From positions 1 to 6,474 of the forward strand of contig JASHUX010000254.1 in assembly GCA_030039775.1 (NCBI GenBank): a stretch of DNA of 6,474 nt, read 5' to 3'. The position numbers and the translations under genes were made by a program. Under the pieces are notes generated by a model. That model made no database searches, was not told where the DNA came from, and saw only the letters and a program-made list of their open reading frames with translations. The stretch is from Alphaproteobacteria bacterium. Its GTDB lineage: Bacteria > Pseudomonadota > Alphaproteobacteria > ATCC43930 > CGMCC-115725. Shown piece by piece: positions 6,141-6,474 of this stretch; position 1 is the first letter of the stretch; each line of letters starts with the position of its first letter.

Positions 6141-6409
6141 CGTGAACAAACTCCCTTCAGTTCAGGCATTGAAAGGACAGTTGTTGGGTGACGGAACCCC
6201 GAGGAATCATGTTCGAACACAGCCTCGCGCACAAGACAGCAAAAGTCCGCTGGCAATGCCCATGAAGAAAATCTGCCGCATGAGGTACCGGGAATAAAGA
6301 TGACCATCGGCGTTCAAAATGAATGCCTAGATCGCGCTCCGGTGCATTGACAATGCCGGCTCACCACTTACCATCCACTTCACGTCTTTCTCAGAGCAGG
6401 AGGCGTCCC
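6141..6409. other. Divergent intergenic region upstream of the DUF1993 gene and the right-edge gene
   Basis: This region should hold the DUF1993 promoter (minus) and the promoter of the gene starting at 6410 (plus). A minus-strand frame through 5960-6307 overlaps the DUF1993 gene and does not look coding. The right part (6342-6409) is the direct-repeat copy with a promoter and ribosome site. I see nothing else definite. Confidence 0.5.
6347..6374 (+). promoter_or_regulatory. Candidate sigma70-type promoter for the right-edge gene
   Basis: A perfect TTGACA (6347-6352) is followed after 16 bp by TACCAT (6369-6374), which matches TATAAT at four of six positions. It lies about 36 bp before the GTG start. 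The TTGACA is conserved in the decayed copy (5493-5498), where the -10 reads TACCGT. Spacing is slightly short and the -10 weak. Confidence 0.45.
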
Positions 6410-6474
6410 GTGATTTTCCATGCATCGGTCCCGGCAGACGACCCGGAACGGGTCGCCCGCGTGCTAGGCGAACT
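6410..6474 (+). CDS. N-terminal fragment of an unrecognised protein, cut by window edge
   Basis: GTG at 6410 has a perfect AGGAGG (6398-6403) with a 6-nt spacer. The visible 21 residues are (M)IFHASVPADDPERVARVLG then EL. This resembles the opening of small hypothetical proteins I associate with Hyphomicrobiales, possibly with a VOC-like first strand and helix, but 21 residues do not allow a firm family call. The strong ribosome site, the candidate promoter at 6347-6374 and the duplicated fragment at 5555 all support a real gene. Its C-terminus lies outside. Confidence 0.8.
   Translation, partial: MIFHASVPADDPERVARVLGE

Larger units (their letters stand above)
6342..6474 (+). repeat. Direct repeat, right (intact) copy
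   Basis: This is the partner of the copy at 5488-5619, about 83-84% identical over some 130 bp, covering a promoter-like element, AGGAGG and the first 21 codons of the right-edge gene. Similarity reaches the window edge, so its true right limit cannot be seen. To the left it fades at about 6342. Confidence 0.85.

Noticed and set aside
5960..6307. 115-codon minus-strand frame overlapping the DUF1993 gene
   Set aside because: More than half overlaps the DUF1993 coding region out of frame, and the unique part is Cys/Phe-rich without a ribosome site.

Overview
The window looks like chromosomal DNA of a GC-rich alphaproteobacterium, most probably Hyphomicrobiales (Bradyrhizobium/Rhodopseudomonas-like). 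This rests on codon use, Shine-Dalgarno style, frequent GTG/TTG starts and the look of the small hypothetical proteins. No search was run, so the taxon is an inference. No rRNA, tRNA, CRISPR array, transposase or integrase was seen.

Layout. (1) Positions 2637 down to 1 form a minus-strand, operon-like run: a VOC/glyoxalase-fold protein (2637-2287), a 77-residue small protein (2247-2014), a 125-residue conserved-type protein (1902-1525), and a RecD2-type helicase (1528 to beyond the left edge). The helicase start overlaps the preceding stop as GTGA. The left edge cuts the helicase after 509 residues, so its C-terminal helicase motifs are outside. A possible 15-codon leader ORF precedes the VOC gene and overlaps its start as ATGA. 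(2) Positions 2682-3233 are a divergent intergenic region with a conspicuous 20-bp imperfect inverted repeat around an AT-rich core. (3) Positions 3234-5312 (plus) hold one large gene for a membrane protein with about 13 hydrophobic segments fused to a spermidine-synthase-like Rossmann domain. (4) Positions 5313-6474 are a rearranged-looking stretch. A minus-strand DUF1993 gene (6140-5631) is bracketed by two direct copies, 854 bp apart and about 83% identical, of a promoter, Shine-Dalgarno site and the first codons of one gene. The right copy is apparently intact and runs off the window at 6474. The left copy is decayed: it has no usable start codon, carries a frameshift, and ends at the DUF1993 gene.

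Working together. The overlap of the 125-residue gene with recD2 suggests coupled translation and a possible partner in DNA repair or recombination. The other genes look like unrelated housekeeping or hypothetical genes. I did not find a clear new multi-gene system. The best leads are the decayed/intact repeat pair around the DUF1993 gene, the inverted repeat at 2832-2895, and the small gene overlapping recD2.
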